From contig CANGNA010000047.1 of the NCBI GenBank assembly GCA_947455215.1, positions 1-34,748 of the forward strand: a DNA stretch of 34,748 nt, given 5' to 3'. Numbering within the stretch: position 1 is the stretch's first letter; each line of letters begins with the position of its first letter. A model generated the notes under the pieces. That model had not been told where the DNA came from. It saw only the letters and a list, made by a program, of their open reading frames with translations, and did not search any database. A program made the translations under genes and the position numbers. Positions 33,907 through 34,748 of the stretch are shown here, one piece after another. The stretch comes from Chitinophagaceae bacterium (GTDB taxonomy: Bacteria; Bacteroidota; Bacteroidia; Chitinophagales; Chitinophagaceae).

Positions 33907-34748
33907 TTAGTTGTTTTCTCTCGATTTTTTGGCAAGGCGCGCTTTCAGTGCACGGGCACTGATGAAGATAGACGCTTCGTAGAGGGCATATACGGGGAAG
34001 AATACCAGCAGGCAGCTGAACAGATCGGGCGGGGTGATGATCTCCGACAGAATGAACAGTATCAGCACTGCATATTTTCTTTTCTCGCGCATAAAGGCGG
34101 GCGTCATGATGCCAATGCGCGACAGGAAGTAAACAATCATAGGCAACTCAAATACAAGCCCTAGGGCTAACACAAGATTGCTCATCATGTCATAATAATT
34201 TTCGAGCGTAATGTTGTTCTTGATATTTGGACTAAGCTGATAGTTGCCAAAAAAGTTCACAGTATACGGGGCTATAATAAAATAAGCAAAAAGAATGCCG
34301 GTTAAGAACAGCAGCGAGCACCAGAAGACAATACCCCTGGCCGCGCGTATCTCGGTATCTTTAAGGGCCGGTTTTATGAAACGCCACAGTTCCCACAGCA
34401 CATAAGGAAAGGCAATGATAAAGCCGATCATCATAGACGAGGACATCCCCATCATGAATTGTCCGGTAACGGCGGTGTTCTGGAACTCCATTTTGATCTT
34501 GTCCAGGCAGAAAGAATCGTAGTGGAAAAATTTGCCTAGTGCGCAAAACCACTTATAAGATATGAATGAGTCATCGGTAGGGCCAAGAATAACATTCTTG
34601 AATATCCACTCGATCTTGATGAAGACGGCAATAGCAGCTATAACAATAACTACTGCTGAGCGGACAATATGCCACCTGAGCGCCTCTACATGATCGAGGA
34701 AGCCCATTTCCGCATTGGGATTTACGGTTTGATTTGTTTTTTTGAATA
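33907..34748 (-). CDS. tatC: TatC, twin-arginine translocase subunit (5' end outside window)
   Basis: TatC is the inner membrane receptor of the Tat system, which exports folded proteins with twin-arginine leaders. FLDHVEALRWHIVRS is the family N-terminal signature, and six membrane helices follow, including AFPYVLWELWRFIKPAL and the ITPPD motif near the end. An ATG at 34707 could start the gene, but the frame stays open without a stop to the window edge, and the residues before it (NPNAE directly preceding the signature) look like the longer N-terminus seen in Bacteroidota TatC. I treat the gene as truncated by the window. It is the first gene of the tatC-rpiB operon here. The pirin at 6188 may be a substrate. 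Confidence 0.94.
   Translation of the reverse strand, partial: FKKTNQTVNPNAEMGFLDHVEALRWHIVRSAVVIVIAAIAVFIKIEWIFKNVILGPTDDSFISYKWFCALGKFFHYDSFCLDKIKMEFQNTAVTGQFMMGMSSSMMIGFIIAFPYVLWELWRFIKPALKDTEIRAARGIVFWCSLLFLTGILFAYFIIAPYTVNFFGNYQLSPNIKNNITLENYYDMMSNLVLALGLVFELPMIVYFLSRIGIMTPAFMREKRKYAVLILFILSEIITPPDLFSCLLVFFPVYALYEASIFISARALKARLAKKSRENN

Overview
The window looks like ordinary chromosome from a member of the Bacteroidota, most likely the Chitinophagaceae or a close relative. Three lines of evidence agree. It carries parts of the type IX secretion system (a PorT protein and a PorP/SprF protein) plus three secreted proteins ending in type IX sorting domains. It has Bacteroidota-only families such as DUF3667. 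Many genes are preceded by the Bacteroidota sigma factor motif TAnnTTTG, often with a TTG about 19-21 bases further upstream. I see no insertion sequence, phage, integrase or CRISPR array.

Layout. 1-180: the 3' end of one tRNA, a complete tRNA-Phe and its terminator. 230-4914: a DUF4397 type IX cargo protein, a TetR regulator with the dehydrogenase it probably controls, an ArsC/Spx-like protein and a second type IX cargo protein. 4923-9125 (minus strand): a secreted transglutaminase-like protein, then a stress-type group of pirin, AraC regulator, DUF1348 protein and AhpD-like protein. 9291-17280 (plus strand): uracil phosphoribosyltransferase, PorP/SprF, a large SWIM/SNF2 helicase, PorT and a 3-oxoadipyl-CoA-type thiolase. 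17367-19059 (minus): 3-methyladenine DNA glycosylase and a DUF3667 membrane protein. 19185-25103 (minus): a three-gene RND efflux operon (TolC-type channel, adaptor, pump). 25425-33410 (plus): an unknown lipoprotein, a TPR/beta-barrel outer membrane protein, a membrane glycosyltransferase, an overlapping GH26 glycosidase and an NHL-repeat type IX cargo protein. 33449-34748 (minus): rpiB and tatC, with tatC running off the window.

The most interesting part is 25425-31115. A processive family-2 glycosyltransferase, a TPR plus beta-barrel export protein and a membrane-anchored glycosidase have the logic of a synthase-dependent exopolysaccharide system such as bacterial cellulose (BcsA/BcsC/BcsZ). 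The parts differ: the glycosidase is GH26 (a family of mannanases, lichenases and beta-1,3-xylanases) instead of GH8, the synthase lacks a C-terminal PilZ domain, no BcsB-like gene is present, and the barrel protein carries a C-terminal coiled coil. The polymer is unknown.

Regulation can be read well in places. The dehydrogenase promoter has two TetR-type palindromes bracketing its -7 element. Several genes have -7 elements only a few bases before the start codon, which suggests leaderless mRNAs. Strong hairpins mark most operon ends.
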